From: Streptomyces xiamenensis | GTDB taxonomy: Bacteria > Actinomycetota > Actinomycetes > Streptomycetales > Streptomycetaceae | Assembly: GCF_000993785.3 (NCBI RefSeq) | Contig: NZ_CP009922.3 | Location: 3,596,001-3,660,000, forward strand | Direction of reading: 5' to 3' | Length of the DNA stretch: 64,000 nucleotides | Shown here: positions 17,989-26,412 of the stretch, in pieces | Position numbering within the stretch: the first letter of the stretch is position 1 | Layout of the letters: each line of letters opens with the position of its first letter | Translations under genes and position numbers: made by a program | Notes under the pieces: generated by a model | Told to the model about the DNA's origin: nothing | Databases searched by the model: none | Seen by the model: only the letters and a program-made list of their open reading frames with translations

Positions 17989-18233
17989 CGCCCGCCCCTC
18001 CGCACCAGCGCGGCGAGCGCGCCCGCCACCTCGGGCGTGCAGCGCCCGAGTTCCACCAGGGGCCGTACGGACGACCCGCTGAAGGTGTGCAGGTCGACGT
18101 CCAGCGAGGGCAGCACCACCCCTCGTGCGCCGAGCGCGTCCCGGAGATCGTCAACAGCACGCTGCGCGGCCTGCCGTGACGCTGTGAGATCAGCCGTGGT
18201 CATGGTGCCTGTGGTGACCGGATCCGCTGCCAT
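17985..18233 (-). CDS. small helical protein, first gene of three-gene operon
   Basis: About 82 residues from ATG 18233, with AAAGGG nine bases upstream; ATG 18203 is an alternative. The sequence SRQAAQRAVDDLRDALGARGVVLPSLDVDL followed by VRPLVELGRCTPEVAGALAAL suggests a compact helical fold. Function unknown. Divergent from the regulator at 18357 with 123 bases between the starts, so the two operons may share control. Confidence 0.65.
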   Translation of the reverse strand: MAADPVTTGTMTTADLTASRQAAQRAVDDLRDALGARGVVLPSLDVDLHTFSGSSVRPLVELGRCTPEVAGALAALVRRGGR

Positions 18234-18356
18234 GAACGATGACCCTTTCGTGGGGGGTTGAGCCGGACGGGTATCAGCCTCCCGTCGAGACACCTACCGT
18301 GACCAGGGAATCGCTGTCGGGAGTCGGCAATCGACGACGAGGGAGTGGGCAGTTCC

Positions 18357-19205
18357 ATGGCGTCGAGGAAGCCGTTCTCAGGTCATCAGGGCAAACCGTC
18401 GGCGAGCAGGATGCTGGCGGAGGAGCAGGCGCGACTGCGCGCGGAGCGGGGGTGGTCCTATCGCGAGCTGAGCCAGAAGGTGCGGTTCGACCACACGTAC
18501 CTGCACGAGATGGAGACGGGCAAGACACTCGGCAGCTCGGAGGTGATCCGGGCGCTGGACGAGGTCTACGGCACGGGGCCGCACCTGTCGCAGCTGCGGG
18601 AGCTGGCCCGGGACAGTGCGTTCCGGGACAAGTATCAGCGCTATATGCAGCTGGAGGCGAAGGCCACCGTGATGCATCAGTACTCGGTATGCGTCGTTCC
18701 GGGCCTGCTCCAGACTGAGGCGTACGCCCGCGAGCTGCTGCGTGCGGGTGAGCCGTTGGGCGGCGATGTTGAGGAGCAGGTGTCCGCGAGAATGGGGCGA
18801 CAGGACAGGCTGTTGGGGGACGGCTCCACAGACTTCCGTGCCATTCTCGACGAGGCCGTATTGCGTCGAGTGCTGAATGACAAGCGACATTGGCGTGGCC
18901 AGTTGGAGCACCTGGTGCGGACCGCAGGGCGTCCCAACGTCACCGTCCAGGTGCTCCCCTTCGCTGTTGGGTTCCACGGACTCACCAACACGGACACGAT
19001 GCTGATGTGGATGCCCAACGGTCGTCCCGTCGGCTACGTCGAGACCGGATACTTCGGTGAACTGACCGAGGAAGCATCTTCAGTTGAGCGTCTGCGGCTG
19101 GCATACGATCGGCTCAGGGACCTAGCGTTGTCGCCACCGGAGTCCGTGGCGTTTCTTGAGCAGCTGATGGAGGAAATTCCATGCGATCTTCCCGAATCGA
19201 CTTGA
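18357..19205 (+). CDS. XRE helix-turn-helix regulator with DUF5753 (Scr1/WhiJ-like)
   Basis: A 282-residue protein. The N-terminal helix-turn-helix lies in LRAERGWSYRELSQKVRFD to MLEEQ-type context, with HTYLHEMETGKTLGSSEVIRALDE. The C-terminal DUF5753 part has the usual IPGLLQT-like motif (VVPGLLQTEAYARELL), a conserved RQDRLLGD-type stretch and VQVLPFAVG. In Streptomyces such regulators sit next to DUF397 genes and influence development (WhiJ) or act together with the DUF397 product. ATG 18357 lies 11 bases after GAGGGAG; a GTG at 18345 is possible. Its stop overlaps the first DUF397 gene by 25 bases. Confidence 0.88.
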   Translation: MASRKPFSGHQGKPSASRMLAEEQARLRAERGWSYRELSQKVRFDHTYLHEMETGKTLGSSEVIRALDEVYGTGPHLSQLRELARDSAFRDKYQRYMQLEAKATVMHQYSVCVVPGLLQTEAYARELLRAGEPLGGDVEEQVSARMGRQDRLLGDGSTDFRAILDEAVLRRVLNDKRHWRGQLEHLVRTAGRPNVTVQVLPFAVGFHGLTNTDTMLMWMPNGRPVGYVETGYFGELTEEASSVERLRLAYDRLRDLALSPPESVAFLEQLMEEIPCDLPEST

Positions 19206-19393
19206 GCAGCACCACTGTGTGGCGTGGGTCCAGCTACAGCAATCAGGATGGCGGTAACTGCGTCGAGGTGGCGGACGGATGGCCCGGGGTGCTCCCGGTC
19301 CGTGACAGCAAGGACCCCAGCGGTCCGGTTCTCCGCTTCGGTCACGCCGAATGGGCGGTGTTCGTGGCCCAGGTTCAGGCCGGGCGGCTGTGA
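19181..19393 (+). CDS. DUF397 protein, copy 1
   Basis: A 70-residue DUF397 protein. The family core is WRGSSYSNQDGGNCVEVAD, then GVLPVRDSKDPSGPVLRF and a final WAVFVAQVQAG. GGAGGAAAT sits directly before ATG 19181, inside the end of the regulator gene, which shows translational coupling. DUF397 proteins are known as partners of the neighbouring helix-turn-helix type; the molecular role is not settled. Confidence 0.88.
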   Translation: MRSSRIDLSSTTVWRGSSYSNQDGGNCVEVADGWPGVLPVRDSKDPSGPVLRFGHAEWAVFVAQVQAGRL

Positions 19394-19434
19394 CCGCATG
19401 GCCTCCGGTGCTGTCGGAGGCCACAACCGGTGGC

Positions 19435-19650
19435 ATGGCGACAGCGCAGCGAATCCACCAGAGCGGCGGCGCCGCATGGCGCAGGTCCAGCTACAGCAAT
19501 CAGGACGGCGGCGACTGCGTCGAGGTAGCGGACGGTTGCCCCGGTGTGCTTCCCGTTCGGGACAGCAAGAATCCCAGCGGGCCTGTCCTCCGCTTTGGTC
19601 ACGCCGAATGGGCGTCGTTCGTGGCTCGGATTCGCGCCGGTCGGTTGTGA
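19435..19650 (+). CDS. DUF397 protein, copy 2
   Basis: A 71-residue copy starting MATAQRIHQSGGAAWRRSSYSNQDG. It shares SNQDGGDCVEVADG, GVLPVRDSKNPSGPVLRFGHAEWASFVA with copy 1, apart from a few substitutions. The N-terminal ten residues differ from copy 1 and resemble copy 3. It lies 41 bases after copy 1. Confidence 0.86.
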   Translation: MATAQRIHQSGGAAWRRSSYSNQDGGDCVEVADGCPGVLPVRDSKNPSGPVLRFGHAEWASFVARIRAGRL

Positions 19651-19691
19651 CGTCGTGGCTTCCCGCGCTGCTGGCGTCCACAATCGGTGGG

Positions 19692-19907
19692 ATGTCGACA
19701 CCACAGCGCATTGATGAACACGATGCCACCGCGTGGCGGCGGTCCAGCCACAGCAATCAGGACGGCGGTCAGTGCCTTGAGGTGGCCGATGGCCACCCGG
19801 GCGTCCTGCCGGTCCGGGACAGCAAGTGGCCCGGCGGGCCCATCGTCCGCTTCGCTTCCGCCCCGTGGTCGGCCTTTGTGGCCGCGTTGCGGGGCGGGCG
19901 GCTCTGA
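19692..19907 (+). CDS. DUF397 protein, copy 3
   Basis: A 71-residue copy starting MSTPQRIDEHDATAWRRSSHSNQDG. It keeps the family core (QCLEVADGHPGVLPVRDSK) but diverges at the C-terminus (WPGGPIVRFASAPWSAFV), so it is the most changed copy. It lies 41 bases after copy 2 and ends just before the YdcF-like gene. Confidence 0.86.
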   Translation: MSTPQRIDEHDATAWRRSSHSNQDGGQCLEVADGHPGVLPVRDSKWPGGPIVRFASAPWSAFVAALRGGRL

Positions 19908-19924
19908 GTTCGACGGAGAACCTC

Positions 19925-20581
19925 TTGATCACCGAGCAGGTCCGGGCGGACGCCCGGCTGGTCTGGGCGTACCACCGCATGGAGCACGAGCCGCGACCCT
20001 GCGATGTGGTGATCGGGCTGGGCAGTCATGATCTCGGGGTCGCGGATGTGGCCGCCGGGCTGTACCTGCGGGGGCTGGCGCCGGTGGCGCTGTTCACCGG
20101 CGGGAACAGCCCGACGACCCGGGCGCGGATGCCGCGCGGTGAGGCCGTGCACTACGGGGAGCGGGCGATCGCGCTCGGGGTACCCGAGGACGCCATCCTG
20201 CTGGAACCCCGGGCGTCGAACACCGGCGAGAACATCGCCTTCTCCCGCACCGTCCTCGCCGACGCCGGTCATTCCGTCTCCTCCGTGCTGCTGGTCAGCA
20301 AGCCGTACGAGGAGCGCCGGGCGCACGCCACCGCGCGCAAGGTGTGGCCCGAGGTGGAGGTGGTCAGCGCCTCGGCGCTCGTGGACTACGACGGGTACGT
20401 ATCCGCCCTCGGTGACGAACGGCTGGTCATCGACATGCTGGTGGGGACGCTCCAGCGGCTGATCACCTACCCGGCGCTCGGGTTTCTCGTCGGGCCGCCC
20501 GTACCCCCGGGGGTACGGGCGGCCTTCGAGCGTCTCTGCGCGTCGGGGTTCGTGTCGCGGCTCAGCCGTCCAGCGCGTTGA
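19925..20581 (+). CDS. YdcF/DUF218 family protein
   Basis: A 218-residue soluble protein of the DUF218 (YdcF) fold. Diagnostic stretches are CDVVIGLGSHDLGVADVAAGLYLRG, LFTGGNSPTT, EPRASNTGENIAFSR and VLLVSKPYEERRAHATA. Family members bind nucleotide-like cofactors such as SAM, but the reaction is unknown. I chose TTG 19925 because ACGGAGAACC lies just upstream and the domain starts there. Its end overlaps the convergent penicillin-binding protein gene by 20 bases. Confidence 0.82.
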   Translation: MITEQVRADARLVWAYHRMEHEPRPCDVVIGLGSHDLGVADVAAGLYLRGLAPVALFTGGNSPTTRARMPRGEAVHYGERAIALGVPEDAILLEPRASNTGENIAFSRTVLADAGHSVSSVLLVSKPYEERRAHATARKVWPEVEVVSASALVDYDGYVSALGDERLVIDMLVGTLQRLITYPALGFLVGPPVPPGVRAAFERLCASGFVSRLSRPAR

Positions 20582-22472
20582 GGAAGGCCGCCGCCACCGG
20601 GCCGGCGTCGCTGCCGCCCGAACCGCCGTCCTCCAGGACCACCGCGAACGCCAGATCCCGCTCGCCGAGGTAGCCGATGATCCAGGCGTTGGTGGACAGT
20701 TCGCCGTCCGCGTTCTCGAACTCCGCCGTCCCCGTCTTGCCGTGCGGCACCCCGGGCACCTCGCGCAGCGCCGACGCCGAGCCTTCGGTGACCGTCGCCC
20801 GCATCATCGTGCGCAGCCCGTCCACCGTCTGCGGGTCCAGCGTGGCGGGGGCCTCGTGCCGTTCCGTCACGGCGTCCGGGACGAGGACCGGCTGCCGGAA
20901 CGTCCCGTCCGCGACCGTCGCCGCCACCGACGCCATCACCAGCGGGCTGGTCTGCACCCGGGCCTGGCCGATGAGGGAGGCGGCCAGTTCGTTGTCGTTC
21001 TCCGCCACCGGAACGTTGCCGTCGTAGGTGGACGCGCCCACGTTCCACTCCGTGCCGATGCCGAACGCCTGCGCCGTCGTGTGCAGGGAGTCGTTCGCGA
21101 GCCGGTCGCGGTTCTCGATGAGCGCCGTGTTGCAGGAGGCCGTGAACGCCTCGTGCAAGGTGGTGTCCGGGCCCAGCTCGAACTCGTTCTGGTTCTCGTA
21201 CCGGAACCCGTCGACGGTCGCGTACTTCGGGCAGCCGATGACATCGCCCGGCGTCAGGCCGCCCTCCAGCAGCGCCGCCGCCGTCACCACCTTGAAGGTG
21301 GAACCCGGCGCCAGCTGTCCGGTCAGCGAACGGGCGAAACCGTCGACGGGCCAGTCGGCGGCGGCCAGCACCTCGCCCGTCGAGGGCCGGACGGCGACGA
21401 TCGCGCCCTCACGACCGGCGTCCTCCAGCGCGGCTTCGGCCGCCTGCTGCGCCGCCGGATCGATGGTCGTGGTCACCGGCTCGCCGGGCTCACCGCCCTC
21501 CCGCTCGTACAGGGTCTCCAGCGCGGCGCCCGACTCCCGGTCGGCGATGACCACGGCGGCCGACGCCGTACCCGCGAGCTGTTCGTCGTAGCGCTCCTGG
21601 AGTCCGGACACCCCGGCCCCGCTGCCGTCCACGCCGCCGACCACGGCCCGCGCCGCGTGCGCCAGTTGGCGGCTGCCCTCGGCGAACTGGAGTCCGGGCG
21701 CGGCCCGCAGGTCCTCCGCGTGCTCCTGGAAGACGCTGTCGCGCAGCGTCACCACCGGAACCGCCTCGTCCGGATCGGCTTCCGCGACGCGGTCGGCGAG
21801 CGCGTCGGTGTCGATCCCGGCGTCGAGCGCGTCCAGGGCCGCCCAGGCGGCGGGCGGATCGGTCAGCCGCGCCGGCCAGACACTCACCTCCCACACGGTG
21901 GACGCGCCGGCCAGTTCGCTGCCGTCCGCCGCGAGGACCGGCGCCCGCTCGGCCTCCCCGTGGGAGAGCACCAGCGTCTGGCCCTCGGCCAGCTCCGGGT
22001 GGACGAGGGCGGACTCCCACGTCACCTGCCAGCCGTCGTCGACCCCGCCGGGGCGTAGCACGGCCTGTGTGTCGTAGGTCCAGGCGCCGAGGCCCGGCAG
22101 GGTGAAGGTGACGGTGAACGGCACGGCCCACGCGTCCCCGCCGTCGGCCCCGTCCTCCCTGCCGTCCTGCCCGCCGTTCGCCGCGACGGCTTCGCCCGGG
22201 GCGCCGAGCGTCAGCTCCTCGGCGCGCAGATTGTTCTCCACCGACTCCAGCAGCGACCGTGCCGCCTCCGGGTCGTCCGTGTATCCGGCGGCCCGCTCCA
22301 GCTCACCGGCCGCCCAGGCGTCCAGGAACCGCTGGGCACCGGCGTTCGCCCGGTCGGCGGGGCTCCCGCCGTCGTCCCGGCGCAGCACCAGCACCACGGC
22401 TGCTGTCGCGAGGAGGACGAGTACGAGCGCGAACGCGAGCAGCCCGCTCCTCTTATATGTCCGGTTGGTCAT
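20562..22472 (-). CDS. class B penicillin-binding protein with NTF2-like (MecA-N) domain
   Basis: A 636-residue transpeptidase that would cross-link peptidoglycan outside the membrane. A single N-terminal anchor (LLAFALVLVLLATAAVVLV, residues ~10-30) is followed by an NTF2-like MecA_N domain (residues ~40-160) and a dimerisation domain. The transpeptidase domain carries APGSTFKVVTAAALLEGG with the nucleophilic Ser near residue 391, SCN near 443, and HGKTGTAEF near 575. The MecA_N domain is shared with some beta-lactam-tolerant PBPs. ATG 22472 directly precedes the anchor; ATG 22484 is possible. Confidence 0.93.
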   Translation of the reverse strand: MTNRTYKRSGLLAFALVLVLLATAAVVLVLRRDDGGSPADRANAGAQRFLDAWAAGELERAAGYTDDPEAARSLLESVENNLRAEELTLGAPGEAVAANGGQDGREDGADGGDAWAVPFTVTFTLPGLGAWTYDTQAVLRPGGVDDGWQVTWESALVHPELAEGQTLVLSHGEAERAPVLAADGSELAGASTVWEVSVWPARLTDPPAAWAALDALDAGIDTDALADRVAEADPDEAVPVVTLRDSVFQEHAEDLRAAPGLQFAEGSRQLAHAARAVVGGVDGSGAGVSGLQERYDEQLAGTASAAVVIADRESGAALETLYEREGGEPGEPVTTTIDPAAQQAAEAALEDAGREGAIVAVRPSTGEVLAAADWPVDGFARSLTGQLAPGSTFKVVTAAALLEGGLTPGDVIGCPKYATVDGFRYENQNEFELGPDTTLHEAFTASCNTALIENRDRLANDSLHTTAQAFGIGTEWNVGASTYDGNVPVAENDNELAASLIGQARVQTSPLVMASVAATVADGTFRQPVLVPDAVTERHEAPATLDPQTVDGLRTMMRATVTEGSASALREVPGVPHGKTGTAEFENADGELSTNAWIIGYLGERDLAFAVVLEDGGSGGSDAGPVAAAFLNALDG

Positions 22473-22675
22473 GCGCCTCAGCATCGGCCGGTGCCGCGCG
22501 GCGGTCCAAGACACCATCGCGCGGTTTGATGCCGTTTCGGCATGGCGTCGGTCGGCGTCGGTCGGCGGTCGGTGGCCCGCCACCCACGCCGATCAGGATT
22601 CGAGAAGCCCGAACGCGCCCCGGACGGCTACCGTGAGTGGCACCGTGTACCCCCGCGACCACAGGAGCACGCCCC

Positions 22676-23170
22676 ATGAGCAGCGCGCCGAAGTCCAGCG
22701 ATCGGAAGAAGAAGACCACGTCCTCCGCGTCCTCGGGGGAGGGGTTCTCCGAGCAGGAGCGTGCGGCGATGAAGGAGCGCGCCGCAGAGCTGAAGACCGA
22801 GGGGCGCCGTGGCCGGGGCGCGGCCAAGGCGGCGGCGGAGGAAAAGGAGTGCCTGGCCAAGATCGCCGAGATGCCGGACGGGGACCGGGAGCTGGGCGAA
22901 CGCCTGCACGCCATGGTCACCGAGGCCGCCCCGGAGCTCGCGCCGAAGCTCTGGTACGGGCAGCCCGCGTACGCCAAGGACGGCAAGGTCGTGTGCTTCT
23001 TCCGCAGCGGGCGGATGGACAAGGTCCGGTACACCGTCTTCGGCTTCAACGAGACGGCGAACCTCGATGACACCAGCGGCATGTGGCCGACGTCCTACGC
23101 CATCACCGACGAGCTGAGCGAGGCGGCGGAGGCCACCCTCCGGGATCTGATCACCAAGGCCGTCTCCTGA
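22676..23170 (+). CDS. DUF1801 domain protein
   Basis: A 164-residue protein. The N-terminal ~80 residues are Lys/Ser/Glu-rich and charged (SSDRKKKTTSSASSGEGFS). The C-terminal domain has LHAMVTEAAPELAPKLWYGQPAYAKDGKVVCFF and WPTSYAITDELSEAAE, typical of the DUF1801/YdhG-like fold, whose function is not established. AGGAG lies ten bases before ATG 22676. Divergent from the penicillin-binding protein gene. Confidence 0.82.
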   Translation: MSSAPKSSDRKKKTTSSASSGEGFSEQERAAMKERAAELKTEGRRGRGAAKAAAEEKECLAKIAEMPDGDRELGERLHAMVTEAAPELAPKLWYGQPAYAKDGKVVCFFRSGRMDKVRYTVFGFNETANLDDTSGMWPTSYAITDELSEAAEATLRDLITKAVS

Positions 23171-23348
23171 CGCGGATCCCGGAGCAGTCGCCGGTGTGCG
23201 GCCGGACCTCCTCGCTCCCCGTGGGGAGGTCCGGCACCCGGAATGCGCGGTTGCCGTGGAAATACGGGTTCTCCCGGCCGGGCCACTCCTAGCGTGGTCG
23301 CGGGCCGCGCGGTGCGGCCCAGCGAGCGCGCAGACACCAGGGGGCACC

Positions 23349-24338
23349 ATGAGCGCATACCGTCCGGACCGGCGCGGGGTACTGAAGGCGGCCGGCTCGA
23401 TCACCGCAGCGATGGCGCTGGGCGGCGGTGCCGTCCTGGCCACGGCGTCGGCGGCGCACGCGGTCGGCGACGGCTTCGGGCTGCGGATCGTGGAGCGCAA
23501 CGAGGACAACGCCCGGATGAAGTACTACCGGTTCGCGACCGACGCGATCCAGTGGGACCCGGCCGTCAACGTGCTCCTGCCCGACGACTATCACACCAGC
23601 GGGCGCACGTACCCCGTCCTCTATCTCTTCCACGGCGGCATGGAGGACTTCAGGACCTTCGACACGGACCCCGGGCGCGACATCCGCGCCGTGACGGCCG
23701 GCAAACCGCTCATCGTCGTGATGCCGGACGGCGGCCCGGCCGGCTGGTACAGCAACCCCGTCAACTCGTTCACCGGGCCCCGGAACTGGGAGCACTTCCA
23801 CATCAACCAGCTCCTCCCGTGGGTCGAGGCGAACTTCCGCACCTACGCCGAGTACGACGGCCGCGCCGTCGGCGGCTTCTCGATGGGGGGCTTCGGCGCG
23901 CTGAAGTACGCCGCCAAGTACTTCGGCCACTTCGCCTCGGTGAGCGCCCACTCCGGGCCGGCCAGCCTGCGCCGCGACGACGGTGCGGTGGTCCACTGGG
24001 CCAACGTGTCCTCCGCCGCCGTGGAACTGGGCACCGGCACGGTCTACGGCGTGCCGTGGGACCAGGCCCGGGTCAGCGCCGACAACCCGGTGGAGCGGCT
24101 GGAGAGTTACCGCAACAAGCGGATCTTCCTGGTCGCCGGGACCAGCCCCGATCCGACCAACCCGTTCGACAGCCTCAACGAGGTGCATGTGCTGGCGGGC
24201 CAGCGGGAGTTCCGGTCCCTTCTGTCGGGCGCCGGCATCGGGCACGAAGGGCTTGAGGTGGAGGGCGGGCACTTCGTCCGCAGGGAACTGCTGGCCGACG
24301 ACATCAACGGCATCATCGGCCGGCTCCGCAAGGCGTAG
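23349..24338 (+). CDS. Tat-exported esterase (esterase D / antigen 85-like alpha/beta hydrolase)
   Basis: A 329-residue secreted hydrolase. The N-terminal YRPDRRGVLKAAGSITAAMALGG is a Tat signal with cleavage likely after SAAHA. The mature part has the esterase D fold: VNVLLPDDY, YPVLYLFHGG, IVVMPDGG, the nucleophile elbow GGFSMGGFGALKYAAKY, and a C-terminal His in VEGGHFVRREL. The fold is shared with S-formylglutathione hydrolases and mycolyltransferases; export argues for an extracellular ester substrate. ATG 23349 starts the signal peptide. Confidence 0.9.
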   Translation: MSAYRPDRRGVLKAAGSITAAMALGGGAVLATASAAHAVGDGFGLRIVERNEDNARMKYYRFATDAIQWDPAVNVLLPDDYHTSGRTYPVLYLFHGGMEDFRTFDTDPGRDIRAVTAGKPLIVVMPDGGPAGWYSNPVNSFTGPRNWEHFHINQLLPWVEANFRTYAEYDGRAVGGFSMGGFGALKYAAKYFGHFASVSAHSGPASLRRDDGAVVHWANVSSAAVELGTGTVYGVPWDQARVSADNPVERLESYRNKRIFLVAGTSPDPTNPFDSLNEVHVLAGQREFRSLLSGAGIGHEGLEVEGGHFVRRELLADDINGIIGRLRKA

Positions 24339-24369
24339 CCCGGCACCCCGCACCGCCTCGCCCGCTGTA

Positions 24370-24410
24370 CGCCTCGCCCCGGCCCGCCCGAACGGCGCCG
24401 GGGCGAGGCG
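24370..24410. terminator. hairpin terminator between convergent genes
   Basis: CGCCTCGCCCCGG (24370-24382) pairs perfectly with CCGGGGCGAGGCG (24398-24410) over a 15-base loop. It lies between the esterase stop and the response-regulator stop and can serve both strands. No U-tract, as usual in Streptomyces. Confidence 0.7.
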
Positions 24411-24442
24411 CGGCCTGCACCGGGCCTGCCTGCGGCGGGGCG

Positions 24443-25063
24443 TCACGTGAGCAGGCGCCGGCGGTAGCCCTCGGCCACCGCGGAGGCGCGATCACGCACG
24501 CCGAACTTGTCGTAGATGTGCTGCAGATGGGTCTTGATGCTCGCCTCGCCGATGAACAGCGCGGCGGCGGCCTCACGATTCGACCTGCCGTTCGCGACCA
24601 GTTGCAGCACTTCCCTCTCGCGGTCGGTCAGCGTGCCGGCGCCGGGCCTGCGCACCTGCCCCATGAGGTGCTGCATCACCGACGGCGCGAGCACCGGCTC
24701 TCCCCGCGCGGCGGCGCGGACGGCGCGCATCAGTTCGTCGGGCAGCGCGTCCTTCAGGAGATATCCGGTCGCACCCGCCTCGATCGCCGGCAGGACATCG
24801 CTCTCGCTGTCGAAGGTGGTCAGGATCAGCACGCGGGCACCCGGGGCCCGATCGCGCAGGGCCGCGGTCGCGGCGACGCCGTCCATCCCGGGCATCCGCA
24901 GGTCCATGAGCACGACATCCGCCGCCAGCGCCCGCGCGCGTTCGACACCCTCGGCGCCGTCCCCGGCCTCACCGACCACGACGATGTCCTCGGCGTCCGC
25001 GAAGGTGTCGCGAAGACCACCCCGCACGATCGGATGATCGTCGACAACGACCAGTCGAATCAT
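24443..25063 (-). CDS. NarL/LuxR-type response regulator
   Basis: A 206-residue regulator. The receiver domain begins IRLVVVDDHPIVRGGL, with the phospho-acceptor Asp in VVLMDLRMPGMDG near residue 54 and the conserved Lys in GYLLKDA. The C-terminal LuxR helix-turn-helix reads LTDREREVLQLVANGRSNREAAAALFIGEASIKTHLQHIY. It overlaps the histidine kinase gene by four bases and should be its partner. It probably controls its own ABC operon. Confidence 0.95.
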   Translation of the reverse strand: MIRLVVVDDHPIVRGGLRDTFADAEDIVVVGEAGDGAEGVERARALAADVVLMDLRMPGMDGVAATAALRDRAPGARVLILTTFDSESDVLPAIEAGATGYLLKDALPDELMRAVRAAARGEPVLAPSVMQHLMGQVRRPGAGTLTDREREVLQLVANGRSNREAAAALFIGEASIKTHLQHIYDKFGVRDRASAVAEGYRRRLLT

Positions 25064-26406
25064 CGGTCGATCTCCCCCTTCGTTCGCGTGCCCCCGGGCG
25101 CGATCGCCGGAACGCGCGCACTGACGGACACCCCGTCACCGGGTGCGCTCTGCACCTCCAGGTGACCGCCGACCCCTCTGATGCGCTGGCGCATGCTCGT
25201 GAGGCCGAAGCCGGTGCCGACCTCGTCCGCGAACCCCCGTCCATCGTCGCGCACGTCCAACAGCACCTCGGTGCCCGTGTACGACAGCGTGACACCGACG
25301 CGTGCGGCGTCCGCGTGCTTCGCCACGTTGGTCAGCGACTCCTGCGCGACCCGGAAGAGAGACACCTCGATCGCCGGGCTCAGCGGCTCCCGGGTGCCGG
25401 TGACCTCCATGTGCGCGCTGGTCCCCTGCTCCCGCGCCCACCGCTCGGTCAGCGTGCGCAGCGCGTCGGGGAGGTGCGCCTGCCCCAGCTCCCGGGGAGC
25501 GAGCGCCTGTACGGACCGTCTGGCCTCGGTCAGGCTGCTGCGCGCGAGCCGGAGCGCACGTCCCACGTGCTCCTCCGTCTCGCCCCGCACCCGCGCCGAA
25601 CGCTCCGCCGCCTGGAGCTGCGTGATGATGCCGGCGAGGCCCTGGGCCAGCGTGTCGTGGATCTCGCCGGCCAGTCGCTGCCGCTCATCCTGCGCCCCGG
25701 CTTCACGGGCCTGGGCGACCAGTTGCGCGTGCAGCCCGGCGTTCTCGTGCAGGGCCGCCTCAAGCCGCTCGACGAGCGCCTCCCGCTTGCGTTCCTCCGG
25801 CTCGCTGCGCGCGGTCAGCACGATGCCCACCCCGATCGCCGCGGTCTGCACGGTGACGATCAGGATGAGCTCCGCGAGCGTCTGCGGGGTCGGGTCCTCC
25901 CACACGCTCATCGCCGCGCCGTTGAGGGCCACGGAGGTGGTCAGGACTCCGAGCACTCCCAGCGGCCACGGCTTGAGCATGTACGCGTGGAAGAAGCCCG
26001 CGACGGTGAAGACGAGGAAGATGTCGGAGTACGTCATGAGGGTGACGGACAGGGCCAGCAGTCCCACGAAGTAGAGGCCCGCCGGCACGGGCCGCAGCGT
26101 CCTCCTCCTGAGGGGCAGCGTGTGCCCGAAGAGCACCCACAGCACCGAGGCCGCGACCAGCCCGAGGACGGACGCGCCCTCGGGCCAGAAGTGTTCACCG
26201 GAGGCCGGCAGCGTCCACGAGAAGTAGACCGCCGTCGAAACCGTCAGCAGCAGCCACGGTGTGACCAGCTGCAGCAGACCCCAGACCCGCAGTTGCTCCG
26301 CCTTCCAGGCCAAGCGGGAGCGGTGCGCGCTCTCCACCTCTTCCGCGATGGCGGATGGGTGCGTCCCGGAGCCCGGGTGCTCACCGGCCCCGGCATCCCG
26401 CATCAT
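25060..26406 (-). CDS. NarL-system sensor histidine kinase
   Basis: A 448-residue kinase with an N-terminal membrane part of about five or six helices (residues ~45-200) and no large outer domain, so it probably senses signals in or at the membrane. The HisKA_3 box is ERQRLAGEIHDTLAQGLAG, with the phosphorylated His near residue 248. The ATPase domain has NVAKHADAARV and DVRDDGRGF. ATG 26406 is six bases after the permease stop, so the gene belongs to the ABC operon. Intramembrane kinases next to ABC exporters usually respond to antibiotics or membrane-active lipids. Confidence 0.93.
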   Translation of the reverse strand: MMRDAGAGEHPGSGTHPSAIAEEVESAHRSRLAWKAEQLRVWGLLQLVTPWLLLTVSTAVYFSWTLPASGEHFWPEGASVLGLVAASVLWVLFGHTLPLRRRTLRPVPAGLYFVGLLALSVTLMTYSDIFLVFTVAGFFHAYMLKPWPLGVLGVLTTSVALNGAAMSVWEDPTPQTLAELILIVTVQTAAIGVGIVLTARSEPEERKREALVERLEAALHENAGLHAQLVAQAREAGAQDERQRLAGEIHDTLAQGLAGIITQLQAAERSARVRGETEEHVGRALRLARSSLTEARRSVQALAPRELGQAHLPDALRTLTERWAREQGTSAHMEVTGTREPLSPAIEVSLFRVAQESLTNVAKHADAARVGVTLSYTGTEVLLDVRDDGRGFADEVGTGFGLTSMRQRIRGVGGHLEVQSAPGDGVSVSARVPAIAPGGTRTKGEIDR

Positions 26407-26412
26407 CGACTC

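Larger units (their letters stand above)
19181..19907 (+). repeat. tandem array of three DUF397 genes, unit about 255 bp
   Basis: Three genes with starts at 19181, 19435 and 19692 repeat with a period of 254-257 bases. The two spacers are both 41 bases and are themselves alike (TGTGAC-CC-TGGC pattern, ending GGTGGCATG or GGTGGGATG). Copies 1 and 2 are closer to each other than to copy 3. This fits stepwise local duplication. Confidence 0.8.
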
